A stretch of DNA of 64,000 bases from Lachnospiraceae bacterium (GCA_902363825.1 CABJBK010000015.1:3629-67628), one strand, 5' to 3'. Counted from the first letter of the stretch, positions 9,800 to 19,948 are shown. Notes: generated by a model from the sequence alone, not told the origin. Numbers and translations: made by a program.

Positions 9800-9808
9800 T
9801 GATATAAT
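9800..9808 (+). promoter_or_regulatory. Extended -10 promoter for the 80-residue protein
   Basis: TGATATAAT is a perfect extended -10 (TGnTATAAT), 39 bp before the start codon of the next gene. No good -35 is seen at the right spacing. Confidence 0.5.
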
Positions 9809-9846
9809 GTAAATAAGCAATTTACAAAGGCAGGAGGTATTTTACA

Positions 9847-10089
9847 ATGAAGATGGAAGAGATTTTAAAATTACAGATCGCAGACCTTGATACAGAGATC
9901 GAGGATTGCAAAAGGGATATCAGAGAACTTTGCGATGAAGCAAGACAGCTTTCCAAGGAAGAGGATAATCAGCGTCTCATGGATCATCTGGACGGATTGA
10001 ACCGCAGGATCACTGCAGTGCGCGCAACCTGTGACGCGCTTCAGGTAAAACGTTCCGATTATCAGTACCTGCTCAATCAGGGCGAATAA
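9847..10089 (+). CDS. Small coiled-coil hypothetical protein
   Basis: 80 residues, highly charged, with heptad-like Leu/Ile spacing through residues 5-65; it is almost certainly helical and probably a coiled-coil dimer. It has no Cys, signal peptide or recognised domain. A strong AGGAGG precedes the ATG and an extended -10 promoter sits just upstream, so it is likely expressed on its own. The function is unknown; an adaptor or cytoskeletal accessory role would be a guess. Confidence 0.75.
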   Translation: MKMEEILKLQIADLDTEIEDCKRDIRELCDEARQLSKEEDNQRLMDHLDGLNRRITAVRATCDALQVKRSDYQYLLNQGE

Positions 10090-10136
10090 TTTGAATTGAT
10101 ACAAAAATATAAAATATTTCAAAAAAATCTATAATA

Positions 10137-10194
10137 TAATCCACATGGAACTCGAAAAGGAAGAAAGATGCGAGGCTTCGTGTGGATTTTTTTT
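10137..10194 (+). terminator. Probable intrinsic terminator
   Basis: AATCCACA (10138-10145) pairs with TGTGGATT (10181-10188), with an inner CTCG/CGAG pair, followed by eight T. The 419-bp gap 10090-10508 holds this hairpin, the promoter at 10308 and AT-rich sequence; I see no further gene in it. Confidence 0.6.
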
Positions 10195-10307
10195 CGAAAA
10201 AAAGCGAAAATCCGGAACCTGAATACATTGTATTTGTTTAGAAGAATGTAAAACTTTTGACAAAACATAAATATTTTAAATGAAAATAAAATAATTCAGA
10301 AAAACTA

Positions 10308-10336
10308 TTGACATACATACGGTGAAGTAATAATAT
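10308..10336 (+). promoter_or_regulatory. Promoter of the arabino-oligosaccharide uptake genes
   Basis: TTGACA (10308-10313), a 17-bp spacer and TAATAT (10331-10336), which is near consensus. A leader of about 165 nt separates it from the binding-protein start. No AraR-type TACAAGT half-site is seen here, so another regulator, perhaps the ArsR-type protein at 20258, may act on it. Confidence 0.75.
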
Positions 10337-10508
10337 ATACATGGAAAGAGGAAAAACAGAAAGCTAAATATGCAATATGCACAAAGACAGACGGAGAATT
10401 GGAGAAGAACGTTTGGAAAAATAGCAAAAACTGCGAACTTTTTCTAAAGTAATTTAAGAGGTACATACAGTACCAGGGGTGTCAAATGTATTTAAAGGAG
10501 GAAAAGAA

Positions 10509-11912
10509 ATGAAAAAGAAAGTCCTGAGCGCACTGATGTGTGCAACAATGCTCGCAACGATGGTTTCCGGATGTGGTTCCAGCGCGTCCGGCGAGGCTGG
10601 AAGTTCCGGCGGGAGTGACAAAGACAGCGTAAGCGAAAGCGGTACCGAGGAATCGACCGAAGCGGAAGCCATTACAACGACAGCAGGAGATGAGAACGGT
10701 ACACACATGGAGATGTGGTCCTTCGTGGAACTGCACAATACGTTTTACGCAGACATGGTTGAGAAATGGAATGCGGAGAATCCGGATCGCACGATCTATG
10801 TGACGTTTACCACATATCCGTATGCGGATATGCATGACAAATTACTCATGTCATTGCAGGCGGGAACAGGAGCACCGGACATCTGTGATGTCGAGGTCGG
10901 ACAGTTCCCGAATGTGGTAGCCGGTGAAGATACCTGGTTATATCCGTTGGATGATGCGATCGCACCGTACAAGGATACCATGGTTCAGTCCAGACTGGAT
11001 ACTTACGCATCCGGCGGACATTATTACGGCGCACCGTTCCATGTAGGAGCAACCGTTATGTATTATAACGCAGCGCTGTTAGAGCAGTATGGAATTGACT
11101 ATACACAGATCAAGACCTGGGATGATTATACCGCTGCAGGTGAGAAGTTAAAAGAAGCCTCCAACGGAGAAGTTTATATGACCTCGGTAGATACCGGAAG
11201 CGTTGACTGGATGTGGCTTGCAATGGCAGAGTATGGCGATGACTGGACCGGAGGAGAAGACGGTACGGCCAATGTACAGCTCGAATCGGTAAAGAACATG
11301 CTGACCATGCAGCAGCAGTGGCTGGATGACGGCATCGCGGAAGTATCACCGGACGGGCACGTCGATCTGGAAGCCGGTTTCCAGAATATCCTGGATCATA
11401 ACATTGCTTCTTTCCCGAAGGCAATGTGGTACATGAGCAGATTCTTAAACTATATGCCGGAAGAAAAAGGCAACTGGGCGTTAGCTCCGTGTCCGGTATT
11501 TGAGGAAGGACAGTCCTGTTCGGTAGGTATCGGCGGAACAGGTACCGTTGTTACGAAACAGGCTTCCGATCCGGAACTTGCCGCAGATTTCCTCTGCTAC
11601 GCAAAATGCTCAACAGAAGGTGAAAAACAGATCTGGGAACAGCTCGGATTTGATGTCTGCAACACAGCAATGTGGACGGATGAGACGATCACACAGGATC
11701 AGAACAATCAGTATATCTCTTTCTTCCGCACCAATCCGTTCGATGTTTTAAATGAGATCAAAGATGATATCGGAAAGATCAGTGTTGTAAAGATCAGCCC
11801 GACGATCAACGAACAGATGTGCAATATTACGTTGAATGAAGTGCTTGAAGATGGCATGGATGTGGATGAGGCTCTGCAGGAAGCGCAGGATACGATTTCA
11901 CTGGAAGAGTAA
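10509..11912 (+). CDS. Extracellular sugar-binding lipoprotein of an ABC importer (AraN-like)
   Basis: A 467-residue type 1 sugar ABC binding protein. The N-terminus is a lipoprotein signal with lipobox VSGC (Cys22), followed by a Ser/Glu-rich linker to about residue 60. The body has the solute-binding pattern of the oligosaccharide family: MWSFVELHNTF at the start, KWNAENP, and GTGAPDICDVEVGQFP. I start it at 10509, preceded by AAAGGAGG; the upstream ATG at 10479 would spoil the signal peptide. Two permease genes follow after a terminator. Given the glycosidases downstream, arabinan or arabino-oligosaccharides are the likely ligand. No ATPase is encoded nearby. Confidence 0.92.
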   Translation: MKKKVLSALMCATMLATMVSGCGSSASGEAGSSGGSDKDSVSESGTEESTEAEAITTTAGDENGTHMEMWSFVELHNTFYADMVEKWNAENPDRTIYVTFTTYPYADMHDKLLMSLQAGTGAPDICDVEVGQFPNVVAGEDTWLYPLDDAIAPYKDTMVQSRLDTYASGGHYYGAPFHVGATVMYYNAALLEQYGIDYTQIKTWDDYTAAGEKLKEASNGEVYMTSVDTGSVDWMWLAMAEYGDDWTGGEDGTANVQLESVKNMLTMQQQWLDDGIAEVSPDGHVDLEAGFQNILDHNIASFPKAMWYMSRFLNYMPEEKGNWALAPCPVFEEGQSCSVGIGGTGTVVTKQASDPELAADFLCYAKCSTEGEKQIWEQLGFDVCNTAMWTDETITQDQNNQYISFFRTNPFDVLNEIKDDIGKISVVKISPTINEQMCNITLNEVLEDGMDVDEALQEAQDTISLEE

Positions 11913-11930
11913 AAGATAAGGAAAACTTTG

Positions 11931-11972
11931 AAAAAAGGGTGCCTGGGCGAAAGGCTCTGGCGCCCTTTTTTT
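11931..11972 (+). terminator. Terminator between binding protein and permeases
   Basis: GGGTGCC (11937-11943) pairs with GGCGCCC (11959-11965), with an A-run before and seven T after. In sugar ABC operons such a leaky terminator typically keeps the binding protein more abundant than the permeases. Confidence 0.85.
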
Positions 11973-12024
11973 AGAAACAGGGGAGAGGACTCTGTTTGAC
12001 TGCATGAAAGAGGTGGAAACTAAA

Positions 12025-12924
12025 ATGAAGAAAAGAAGCAGTATCCTGTATTCGAAAAAGGCGGCGCCGTGGATCTTTATTCTGCCGTTTTTACTGAGTT
12101 TTTGTGTGTTCTGGATCTATCCGCTCGGAAGTACGATCGTTATGAGCTTCCAGAAGATCGAACCGGCCAAGACATCATTTGTCGGATTTGAAAATTATAC
12201 CAAATTACTGAAAGATACAGCGTTTCACACAGCGGTGGGAAACAGCTTTGAGTATATGCTTTTGACCTGTCTGATCCTGATCCCGTTACCGATGTTATTT
12301 GCGGTACTGATGGACAGCAATCTGGTAAAGGCAAAAGGATTCTGGAAAGCAGTGCTTTATCTGCCTGCGCTCACATCCGTTGTAATTTCAGGTACCTTAT
12401 TCCGCCTGATGTTTTCGGAATATGATACGGGTCAGCTGAATGTGCTGATGAACGCGCTTGGGTTGGAGTCCCAGAAGTGGCTGAAAATGCACGGGACCGG
12501 AATGGGCGCGCTGGTATTTCTGGCCTGCTGGCGCTGGACGGGTGTCAATATGCTCTACTTTTTGTCAGGACTGAAAAACATAGACAAGGGACTGTATGAG
12601 TCGGCGGATATTGACGGTGCGTCAGCATGGCAGAAGTTCAGATATGTAACACTGCCGCTCTTAAAACCGACGACGATCTATGTGCTCACGATCAGTATCT
12701 ACGCAGGTCTTGCGATGTTTTTGGAGAGCTTTATGCTGTGGGCAGGAAATTCCTCACCGCACAACATCGGACTTACGATCGTAGGCTACTTATACCGCAG
12801 AGGGATTGAGAAAAATCAGATGGGTTACGCGTCCGCAGTAGGACTGGTATTGCTTCTGATCGCGCTGTTTATCAATGTGATCCAGCTGATCTTCAGCGGA
12901 ACATTCAAAAAGGAGGAGGACTAA
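12025..12924 (+). CDS. Sugar ABC transporter permease (MalF/AraP-like)
   Basis: About 299 residues with six predicted helices; it is one half of the membrane channel for the neighbouring binding protein. The cytoplasmic EAA loop that docks the ATPase is visible as YESADIDGASAWQKFRYVTLP. The N-terminus KKAAPWIFILPFLLSFCVFWIYP is typical for this permease family. The ATG at 12025 is preferred over 12004 because GAGGTGG sits at a proper distance only from it. The stop is followed within 2 bp by the second permease. The ATPase must come from elsewhere, as with MsmX in Bacillus. Confidence 0.9.
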   Translation: MKKRSSILYSKKAAPWIFILPFLLSFCVFWIYPLGSTIVMSFQKIEPAKTSFVGFENYTKLLKDTAFHTAVGNSFEYMLLTCLILIPLPMLFAVLMDSNLVKAKGFWKAVLYLPALTSVVISGTLFRLMFSEYDTGQLNVLMNALGLESQKWLKMHGTGMGALVFLACWRWTGVNMLYFLSGLKNIDKGLYESADIDGASAWQKFRYVTLPLLKPTTIYVLTISIYAGLAMFLESFMLWAGNSSPHNIGLTIVGYLYRRGIEKNQMGYASAVGLVLLLIALFINVIQLIFSGTFKKEED

Positions 12925-12925
12925 T

Positions 12926-13813
12926 ATGGCAGATCTGGCAGCAAAGAACAACAGCGGAAAAATGGGCATGACGGCAAAACACAGAGTGTTAAGTGTGATC
13001 AGCACAGTCTTTTTCGCACTCCTCAGCGCGCTTATCATATTCCCGGTACTGGCAGGATTTCTTGCTTCTTTCCGGCCGGGTAAGGAACTGATCCGAAAAG
13101 GACTGTCCCTTCATCTGGATTTTTCGGAAATGAGCCTTGCGAACTATAAGTATCTGTTTGCGGGGAACGCGGACTCTGTGAAATATTTCACATGGTTTAA
13201 AAACAGTCTGGTGCTTACTTTTGTGACGGTGGTATTGACACTGATCATCTGCTATTTTATTGCATATGGATTTTCCATGTACGAATTTAAGGGAAAGAAC
13301 TTTTTGTTCTTCCTCGTGATCGCGACGATGATGGTACCGTTTGAGATCTTAATGCTTCCGCTTTATAAGGAGATCATTTCCTTAAAACTGATCGACAGTA
13401 CGGCAGGCGTGATCCTTCCGGGGCTTTGCGGCGCGTCTACGATCTTTTTCTTCCGCCAGTACATGCGCGGACTTCCGAAAGAGCTTTTGGACGCGGGACG
13501 TATTGACGGGGCGACGGAATTTGGTATCTGTATCAAGATCATGCTTCCGATCACAAAACCGGCATTCGCGTCCATGGCGATCCTTAGCGCGATGGGTTCC
13601 TGGAACAATCTGCTCTGGCCGATGCTGGTATACCGGAGCGCGGATAAATTTACGTTACCGATCGGATTAAATACACTGCTTACGCCGTATGGAAATAACT
13701 ACGATGTACTGATCGCGGGATCCATGCTTGCGATCGTTCCGGTGTTTGTGGTATTCCTCTGCTTCCAGAAATACTTTATTGACGGAATGACAGCAGGAGC
13801 AGTTAAAGGTTAA
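12926..13813 (+). CDS. Sugar ABC transporter permease (MalG/AraQ-like)
   Basis: A 295-residue second channel subunit with six predicted helices and the EAA motif ELLDAGRIDGATEFGICIKIMLPIT. A strong AAAGGAGGAGG precedes the ATG, which lies 2 bp after the first permease. The C-terminal FIDGMTAGAVKG is typical of the MalG-type family. It is cotranscribed with the permease at 12025 and is followed by a hairpin terminator, so the glycosidase genes probably rely on partial read-through or their own promoter. Confidence 0.92.
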   Translation: MADLAAKNNSGKMGMTAKHRVLSVISTVFFALLSALIIFPVLAGFLASFRPGKELIRKGLSLHLDFSEMSLANYKYLFAGNADSVKYFTWFKNSLVLTFVTVVLTLIICYFIAYGFSMYEFKGKNFLFFLVIATMMVPFEILMLPLYKEIISLKLIDSTAGVILPGLCGASTIFFFRQYMRGLPKELLDAGRIDGATEFGICIKIMLPITKPAFASMAILSAMGSWNNLLWPMLVYRSADKFTLPIGLNTLLTPYGNNYDVLIAGSMLAIVPVFVVFLCFQKYFIDGMTAGAVKG

Positions 13814-13830
13814 ATATCCTCTTTCTCATA

Positions 13831-13857
13831 GAAAACCAGGGAGCTTCCCTGGTTTTC
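13831..13857. terminator. Perfect hairpin after the permeases
   Basis: GAAAACCAGGGA and TCCCTGGTTTTC form a perfect 12-bp stem with a 3-nt loop; the arm itself carries the T-run. It may be a terminator or an RNA-stabilising hairpin. Confidence 0.65.
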
Positions 13858-13899
13858 TAAAACACAGTGAAAATGAGAAGAAAAATATGAGGTGGAAAT

Positions 13900-14859
13900 A
13901 TGGAGAGGGAAAAACAACTCGAATACAACAGACCGTGGATCTTGCAGCGGGCAGATCCTTATGTATACAGACATACGGACGGCTGGTATTATTTTACGGC
14001 ATCGGTACCTGCCTACGACGGGATCTGCCTGCGCCGGGCAAAAACACTCGCGGAGCTGCCGGAGGCAGAGGAAGTGGAAGTGTGGCATAAGCATGAGAGC
14101 GGGATCATGAGTGAACATATCTGGGCGCCGGAGCTGCATTACCTGTTCGGAAAATGGTATCTCTATTTTGCAGGCGGAGAAAAAGAAGATGTATGGAAAA
14201 TACGACCGTATGTCTTGGAGTGCGCGGATGAAGATCCGCTTGCGGGAACCTGGAAAGAGCTTGGAATGATGAAACGGGCGGATGAGGATGAGTTCTCGTT
14301 TACCGCGTTTTCGCTGGATGCGACCGTATTTGAAAATAAAGGAAATTACTATTATGTCTGGGCGGAAAAGGTGGGAACCGGCAAACAGATCTCCAACCTT
14401 TATATTGCGCAGATGGAAGCACCGGATCGGTTAAAGACAGTGCAGGTACTGCTTACCACGCCGGATTACGACTGGGAACGGATCGGGTTCTGGGTCAATG
14501 AGGGCCCGGCGGTGTTAAAGCGGGACGGAAAGATCTATCTTACCTATTCCGCAAGCGAGACGGGGATCTGTTACTGCGTCGGAATGCTTTCTGTGGATGA
14601 GGATGCGGATCTTTTGGATCCAAGACAGTGGAAAAAGGAGCGTTATCCGGTGTTAAAGACCGATGAGTCGCTTGGGATCTACGGACCGGGACACAACTCG
14701 TTTACCCGGGACGAGGCGGGAAATGATGTTATGATCTATCATGCGCGGACAGAGCGGGAGATCGTGGGGAATCCGCTCTATAATCCGAACCGGCACGCAA
14801 TGGTGATGCGTGTGCGCTGGGATGAGGCAGGGCGGCCGCTGTTTTCGTATGAAACTTAA
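13900..14859 (+). CDS. GH43 family glycosidase, intracellular (arabinosidase/xylosidase type)
   Basis: A 319-residue single-domain five-bladed beta-propeller enzyme without signal peptide, so probably cytosolic. GH43 catalytic features are visible: RADPYVYRH (Asp base), LDATVFE (Asp that tunes pKa) and NEGPAVLKRDGKIYLTYSAS (Glu acid). The C-terminal HNSFTRDEAGNDVMIYHAR is family-typical and contributes the propeller-closing His. It likely removes arabinose from imported arabino-oligosaccharides. It is 11 bp from the GH127 gene. The exact bond specificity cannot be read from sequence. Confidence 0.9.
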   Translation: MEREKQLEYNRPWILQRADPYVYRHTDGWYYFTASVPAYDGICLRRAKTLAELPEAEEVEVWHKHESGIMSEHIWAPELHYLFGKWYLYFAGGEKEDVWKIRPYVLECADEDPLAGTWKELGMMKRADEDEFSFTAFSLDATVFENKGNYYYVWAEKVGTGKQISNLYIAQMEAPDRLKTVQVLLTTPDYDWERIGFWVNEGPAVLKRDGKIYLTYSASETGICYCVGMLSVDEDADLLDPRQWKKERYPVLKTDESLGIYGPGHNSFTRDEAGNDVMIYHARTEREIVGNPLYNPNRHAMVMRVRWDEAGRPLFSYET

Positions 14860-14870
14860 AGGAGGGCAAC

Positions 14871-16811
14871 ATGAACCAGAGGAGAAGGAATGTTTTACCA
14901 TTAAATAAAGTTAAGGTGGATGATTTTTTCTGGAATAAGTATACCAGACTTGTGACGGATCAGATCATACCGTATCAGTGGGAGGCGTTAAATGACCGCG
15001 TTGAGGATGCGGAGCCGAGCCACTGCATCAAAAATTTTGAGATCGCGGCGGGGCTTCGTGAGGGAGAATTTAAGGGCGCTGTTTTTCAGGATACCGATCT
15101 TGCCAAGTGGCTTGAGGCGGTCGCGTATTCACTTGCCTATGAACCGGATGCCGAGCTGGAAAAACGCGCGGACGCGATGATCGATCTGATCGGAAAGGCG
15201 CAGCAGCCGGACGGATATCTGGATACTTACTTTATCATCAAGGAGCCGGATAAGAAATTCTGCAATCTGAGAGAAGGGCATGAGCTTTATACCGCAGGAC
15301 ATTTTATGGAGGCGGCGGTTGCCTATTATCAGGTGACCGGAAAAGAGAAATTCCTGCACATCATGCAGCGTGTGGCGGATCTGATCTGTGAGGTATTTCA
15401 CCAGGAAGCCTTTCAGCAGGCAGTACCGGGCCATGAGGAGGTGGAGATCGGGCTGATCCGGCTGTATCAGGTGACCGGAGAGCGGCGTTACCTTGAGATG
15501 GCAAAGGATTTTGTGGACCGGCGCGGAACGGAGCCGAATTATCTGATCCATGAGAGCGAAAAGGAGAGCTGGATCGATATCTTTAAGGATGTCAATCCGT
15601 TTTTCCCGCAGTATTCCCAGTGCCATAAGCCGGTGCGTATGCAGGATACGGCAGAAGGCCATGCGGTGCGCGCGGTGTATCTTTACTGCGCGATGGCGGA
15701 TCTCGCGTATGAATATCAGGATGAGGGACTGCTTCATGCCTGCGAAAAACTCTATGACAACATCATAAAAAAGAGAATGTATCTGACCGGCGGGATCGGA
15801 AGCTCCGGCGCGTATGAACGGTTTACCACGGATTACGACCTGCCGAATGATACCAATTACGCGGAGAGCTGCGCGTCGATCGGGCTTGCGCTTTTTTGTC
15901 GAAGAATGCTTGCGATTACCGGAGAAGAAAAATATGCGGAGACGATGGAGTGTGCATTGATGAATACAGTGACTGCCGGGATCGCACTGGATGGAAAAAG
16001 CTTCTTTTATGTAAATCCGCTGGAAGTCTGGCCGGATAACTGTATGGATCACACTTCCATGGCACATGTGAAGCCGGTACGCCAGAAATGGTTTGGCTGC
16101 GCATGCTGTCCGCCGAATATCGCGAGGACACTGGCGTCCCTCGGAGAGTATGTGTACGCGACCCAAGAAAATGATCTGTGGGTCAACCTTTTTGTAGGTG
16201 GAGAGGCAGAGGCCTCTTTTGGCGGAATCCCGGTAAAAGCAGAGGTTGAGACGCGTTTCCCGTTTGAAGGGAAAGTGAAACTTGCGCTGACTGCAGAGAA
16301 GGAAGCGAAAGGAACGATCCGGCTTCGCATTCCGTCCTATGCAAGTGAAATTTCACTGAGCTGTGATGGGAAAACGGTCACGGCAGAAGCTGGAAGCTAT
16401 GCGAAGATCCCGTTTGAGGGGACAAAGAAAGAGATAACCCTTTCCTTTGTGATGCCTCCACATTTTGTCTATGCGAATCCCAAGGTGCGCGCGGACGCCG
16501 GGAAAGTGGCAGTGAAACGGGGACCGCTCGTATATTGCATGGAACAGGCGGATAATGGGGAAAACCTGTCGAATCTGTTTGTGGATACCACAGTGGAACC
16601 GGTTGTAACGTATGAAAGCGGTCTGCTCGGCGGAACAGATGTCATCAGACTTTCCGGGAAGCGCATGGACGCGGAAGCGTGGAGCTCGGATGCGCTGTAC
16701 GCGGAAAAGCGTGTACCGTTAAAAGAGACAGAACTGACCCTGGTACCTTACTGCTACTGGGGAAACCGAAAGACCGGAGAAATGCAGACCTGGATGAAGT
16801 TCCTACAATAG
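14871..16811 (+). CDS. GH127 beta-L-arabinofuranosidase
   Basis: A 646-residue enzyme of the HypBA1-like family, which removes beta-L-arabinofuranose from plant arabino-oligosaccharides such as those on hydroxyproline-rich glycoproteins. It has no signal peptide. An alpha/alpha-barrel pattern occupies residues 1-430, followed by a beta-rich C-terminus. The GH127 Zn-thiolate site is visible: AESCAS (Glu and Cys, near residue 330) and GCACCPPN, where Cys410, Cys412 and Cys413 include the catalytic nucleophile. A strong AAAGGAGG fixes the start. With GH43 and GH51 neighbours it covers both anomers of arabinofuranose. Confidence 0.92.
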   Translation: MNQRRRNVLPLNKVKVDDFFWNKYTRLVTDQIIPYQWEALNDRVEDAEPSHCIKNFEIAAGLREGEFKGAVFQDTDLAKWLEAVAYSLAYEPDAELEKRADAMIDLIGKAQQPDGYLDTYFIIKEPDKKFCNLREGHELYTAGHFMEAAVAYYQVTGKEKFLHIMQRVADLICEVFHQEAFQQAVPGHEEVEIGLIRLYQVTGERRYLEMAKDFVDRRGTEPNYLIHESEKESWIDIFKDVNPFFPQYSQCHKPVRMQDTAEGHAVRAVYLYCAMADLAYEYQDEGLLHACEKLYDNIIKKRMYLTGGIGSSGAYERFTTDYDLPNDTNYAESCASIGLALFCRRMLAITGEEKYAETMECALMNTVTAGIALDGKSFFYVNPLEVWPDNCMDHTSMAHVKPVRQKWFGCACCPPNIARTLASLGEYVYATQENDLWVNLFVGGEAEASFGGIPVKAEVETRFPFEGKVKLALTAEKEAKGTIRLRIPSYASEISLSCDGKTVTAEAGSYAKIPFEGTKKEITLSFVMPPHFVYANPKVRADAGKVAVKRGPLVYCMEQADNGENLSNLFVDTTVEPVVTYESGLLGGTDVIRLSGKRMDAEAWSSDALYAEKRVPLKETELTLVPYCYWGNRKTGEMQTWMKFLQ

Positions 16812-16833
16812 AAGGAGAAAGGAAGGTTGTGCG

Positions 16834-18372
16834 GTGGAAAGAAGAAAAACACTATGCGCAGTCGGAGCGGTTGCGCTTGCGGCAGTGCTTGCCGGCTGCG
16901 GGGATGTGACGGACAATGAGGTGCCGGTGGATCAGGTGAAAAAAGGTTCGGTTCATGCAGGCGCGGCGATCCATGACCCGCAGCTTCTGGTCGGAGAGGA
17001 CGGAACTTATTATCTGTTCGGGAGTCATATGGCGGCAGGAACATCGGAGGATCTGGTGAACTGGGACAGTTTTGCGGATGGAGTGAGAAAGAGCAATCCG
17101 CTTTTTGACAATCTGTTCGACGAAGAGAAAGCGGCATTTTCCTATGTCGGGAAAAATGAGGACGGCGGCTATTCTGTCTGGGCGCCCAATGTGATCTACA
17201 ATAAGGCGATGGGCAAGTATGTGATGTATTTTTGTACGACCTCGAGCTACATCAAATCAAACCTCTGTTTCGCGACGGCGGATGATCCGAAAGGTCCCTA
17301 TACCTATCAGGATACGATCCTTTATTCCGGGTTTACGTCACAGACGGCAAAACAGACGGATTTTTATGACGTCATGGGTGAGGATGTAAAGATCACAGAC
17401 TATGTAAAACACGGGGGATTTAACAATATTGACTGGCCAAACTGCATCGACCCCGCGGTGTTTTATGATGCGGATGGAAAAATGTGGATGGTCTACGGTT
17501 CCTGGTCCGGCGGGATTTTCCTGCTGGAACTGGATGAGGAGACCGGATATCCGATCCATCCGGAGACGGATGAGGCGGACAATGTCAATAAATATTACGG
17601 AAAGCGGCTCTGCGGCGGCGGACACAATTCCATCGAGGGGCCGTATATCCAGTATGATGAAAAGAGCGGTTATTATTATCTGCTCGTATCCTACGGCGGA
17701 CTGAACCGGGATGGCGGTTATCAGATCCGGGAATTCCGCTCGGATCAGGTGGATGGTACCTATGTGGACGCAAAGGGACAGGAGATGCAAAAGGTCTTGG
17801 ATCATTCCGAATACGGGGTGAAGATGATGGGCAACTATACACTGCCAAGTCTCGACGTGAGCTACATGGCACCGGGCGGACAGTCGGCATTTACCGATAC
17901 CGACGGAAAGATGTATGTGGTCTACCATCAGCGTTTTGATGATGGCACGGAGGGGCATGAACCGCGTGTACACCAGCTTTTTGTGAATGAGGACGGCTGG
18001 CTTGTGGCAGCACCCTTTGCGGCATCGGGGGAGACTTTGAGTGAGAAAGGCTACCGGCAGAAAAATCTGACCGGAACCTATTATATCTTAAATCATGGAA
18101 CCGGCATCAATGCGAAGGTCAAAAAAGGAAAAGAGGTCACGCTGCATGCGGATGGAAATATAGACGGCAGTCTGGAAGGCTCTTTTTCGGTGGAAGATGG
18201 AAGCAATTATGTGACAGTGACAGAAGACGGCGTGGATTATAAGGGCGTGATCATTGAAATGGATGATGAAGCCAGAAATCCGGTTTTATGTTTTTCGGCT
18301 GTCGGAGATAACAATGAGACGATCTGGGGCGTACATTATCTGAAGGAACACACGGCGTCCTATATGCAATGA
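16834..18372 (+). CDS. GH43 family lipoprotein (arabinan-degrading type)
   Basis: A 512-residue surface enzyme beginning at GTG 16834, with AGAAGGAGAAAGGA upstream. The lipoprotein signal ends with LAGC (Cys22), so it is anchored on the outer face of the membrane. The GH43 propeller spans about residues 45-390: HDPQLLVGEDGTYYLFGSH (Asp base), DPAVFYDADGKMWMVYGSW (Asp) and SIEGPYIQYDEKSGYYYLLVS (Glu acid). A C-terminal beta-sandwich follows from about 395. The domain plan fits endo-arabinanases with the GH43 C-terminal domain. It is the only secreted glycosidase of the cluster, so it probably makes the oligosaccharides that are imported. Confidence 0.88.
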   Translation: MERRKTLCAVGAVALAAVLAGCGDVTDNEVPVDQVKKGSVHAGAAIHDPQLLVGEDGTYYLFGSHMAAGTSEDLVNWDSFADGVRKSNPLFDNLFDEEKAAFSYVGKNEDGGYSVWAPNVIYNKAMGKYVMYFCTTSSYIKSNLCFATADDPKGPYTYQDTILYSGFTSQTAKQTDFYDVMGEDVKITDYVKHGGFNNIDWPNCIDPAVFYDADGKMWMVYGSWSGGIFLLELDEETGYPIHPETDEADNVNKYYGKRLCGGGHNSIEGPYIQYDEKSGYYYLLVSYGGLNRDGGYQIREFRSDQVDGTYVDAKGQEMQKVLDHSEYGVKMMGNYTLPSLDVSYMAPGGQSAFTDTDGKMYVVYHQRFDDGTEGHEPRVHQLFVNEDGWLVAAPFAASGETLSEKGYRQKNLTGTYYILNHGTGINAKVKKGKEVTLHADGNIDGSLEGSFSVEDGSNYVTVTEDGVDYKGVIIEMDDEARNPVLCFSAVGDNNETIWGVHYLKEHTASYMQ

Positions 18373-18408
18373 CCGATCACGCAAAACGTAGAAAGAGAGG
18401 GAAAAACT

Positions 18409-19920
18409 ATGGCAAAATTACTGATCAATGAAAACAAGATGGAGGGAACGATCGCACCGGAGATTTACGGACATTTCAGCGAGCATCTGGGCAGATGTAT
18501 CTATGAAGGGCTTTATGTGGGAGAAAACTCGGAGATCCCGAATGTCAATGGGATGCGCTGTGATGTGGTGGACGCGTTAAAGGAGATCAAAGTTCCGGTA
18601 CTGCGCTGGCCGGGCGGATGCTTTGCGGATGAATATCACTGGAAAGACGGTATCGGACCGAAAGCAGGACGTAAAAAAATGATCAATACACACTGGGGCG
18701 GCGTTGTGGAGGACAACAGCTTCGGAACACATGAGTATTTCGAACTCTGCCGCCAGCTCGGATGCAAAACCTATGTAAACGGAAACCTGGGAAGCGGCAC
18801 GGTGCAGGAGATGTCCGAGTGGGTAGAGTACATGACGTTTAACGGTGTTTCCCCGATGGCAGATTTAAGAAAGCAAAACGGACATGAGGAACCGTGGAAA
18901 GTGGATTACTTTGGCGTCGGCAATGAAAACTGGGGCTGTGGCGGAAACATGACACCGCAGTATTATGGAAATGAATACCGCCGCTATCAGACTTACGTCC
19001 GCAACTATGACGGAGCGGCTCCGATCAAAAAGATCTGCTGTGGCGCGAACATCGATGATTACCACTGGACAAAGAATGTGCTGGATGTGGCGTTTGACCA
19101 CACACCGGAACAGCTCCATGGATTTATGGACGGTATTTCCCTGCATTACTATGTACATCCGGAGGGATGGGAGATCAAGGGAAGTGCAACCGATTACGAT
19201 GAGGAAGTATGGTATAAGACGTTAAACAAGGCATATTACATGGAGACGCTGGTAAGACGTCACAGTGACATCATTGACCAGTACGATCCGGACAAAAAGG
19301 TCGGACTTATGGTAGATGAGTGGGGAACCTGGTTTGCCTGCGAGCCTGGAACCAATCCGGGATTCTTATATCAGCAGAGCACCGTGCGTGACGCTCTGGT
19401 GGCAGGTGTGACCTTAAATATCTTTAACAAGTACTGTGACCGTGTCAAGATGGCGAATATCGCGCAGATGGTCAATGTGCTTCAGGCCGTGATCCTGACC
19501 GAGGGTGAGAAGATGGTAAAAACACCGACCTACCATGTGTTCCATATGTACCGTCATCATCAGGGCGCGGAGCTTTTAAACAGTACACTGTCCGGAAGCG
19601 GAGAGGTTGGACCGGAAGAGTGGCGCGTACCAAATATTACAGAGTCTGTTTCCCGTGACAGGGATGGCGTGATCACGATCACATTAAACAATCTGTCCGC
19701 GACAGCGGCAGAAAAAGTGGAGATCGCTTTTGCGGATCATGGTAAGAAATATGAGGTTGTGGAAGCAAATATTGTGACCGATAAACAGATGCAGGCGCAC
19801 AATACGTTTGAAGATCCGGATCATGTGACAGAACAGGCATTTACCGGATATGAGGTAACTGCGGATGGAATTACGGTAACTCTGCCGGCGTGCAGCGTGA
19901 CAGAGATCCGCGTAAAATAG
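18409..19920 (+). CDS. abfA: GH51 alpha-L-arabinofuranosidase
   Basis: A 503-residue cytosolic enzyme of the AbfA/Abf2 type. The TIM barrel has [11 protein letters not shown] (acid/base Glu) and [10 protein letters not shown] (nucleophile Glu); a C-terminal beta-domain follows from about residue 390. Length and termini match the intracellular GH51 family. It cleaves alpha-1,2/1,3/1,5-linked arabinofuranose to free L-arabinose for the araA pathway. The start is set by GAGAGGGAAAAACT. It is the last glycosidase gene before the small Cys-rich ORF. Confidence 0.96.
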   Translation: MAKLLINENKMEGTIAPEIYGHFSEHLGRCIYEGLYVGENSEIPNVNGMRCDVVDALKEIKVPVLRWPGGCFADEYHWKDGIGPKAGRKKMINTHWGGVVEDNSFGTHEYFELCRQLGCKTYVNGNLGSGTVQEMSEWVEYMTFNGVSPMADLRKQNGHEEPWKVDYFGVGNENWGCGGNMTPQYYGNEYRRYQTYVRNYDGAAPIKKICCGANIDDYHWTKNVLDVAFDHTPEQLHGFMDGISLHYYVHPEGWEIKGSATDYDEEVWYKTLNKAYYMETLVRRHSDIIDQYDPDKKVGLMVDEWGTWFACEPGTNPGFLYQQSTVRDALVAGVTLNIFNKYCDRVKMANIAQMVNVLQAVILTEGEKMVKTPTYHVFHMYRHHQGAELLNSTLSGSGEVGPEEWRVPNITESVSRDRDGVITITLNNLSATAAEKVEIAFADHGKKYEVVEANIVTDKQMQAHNTFEDPDHVTEQAFTGYEVTADGITVTLPACSVTEIRVK

Positions 19921-19948
19921 CAAAACGCGAAGAAAAAGAGGGATCGGA

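Noticed and set aside
15129..16166. A 345-codon open frame on the minus strand
   Set aside because: It lies entirely antisense to the well-supported GH127 gene, has no ribosome binding site or recognisable domain, and reflects GC-biased third positions of the real gene.
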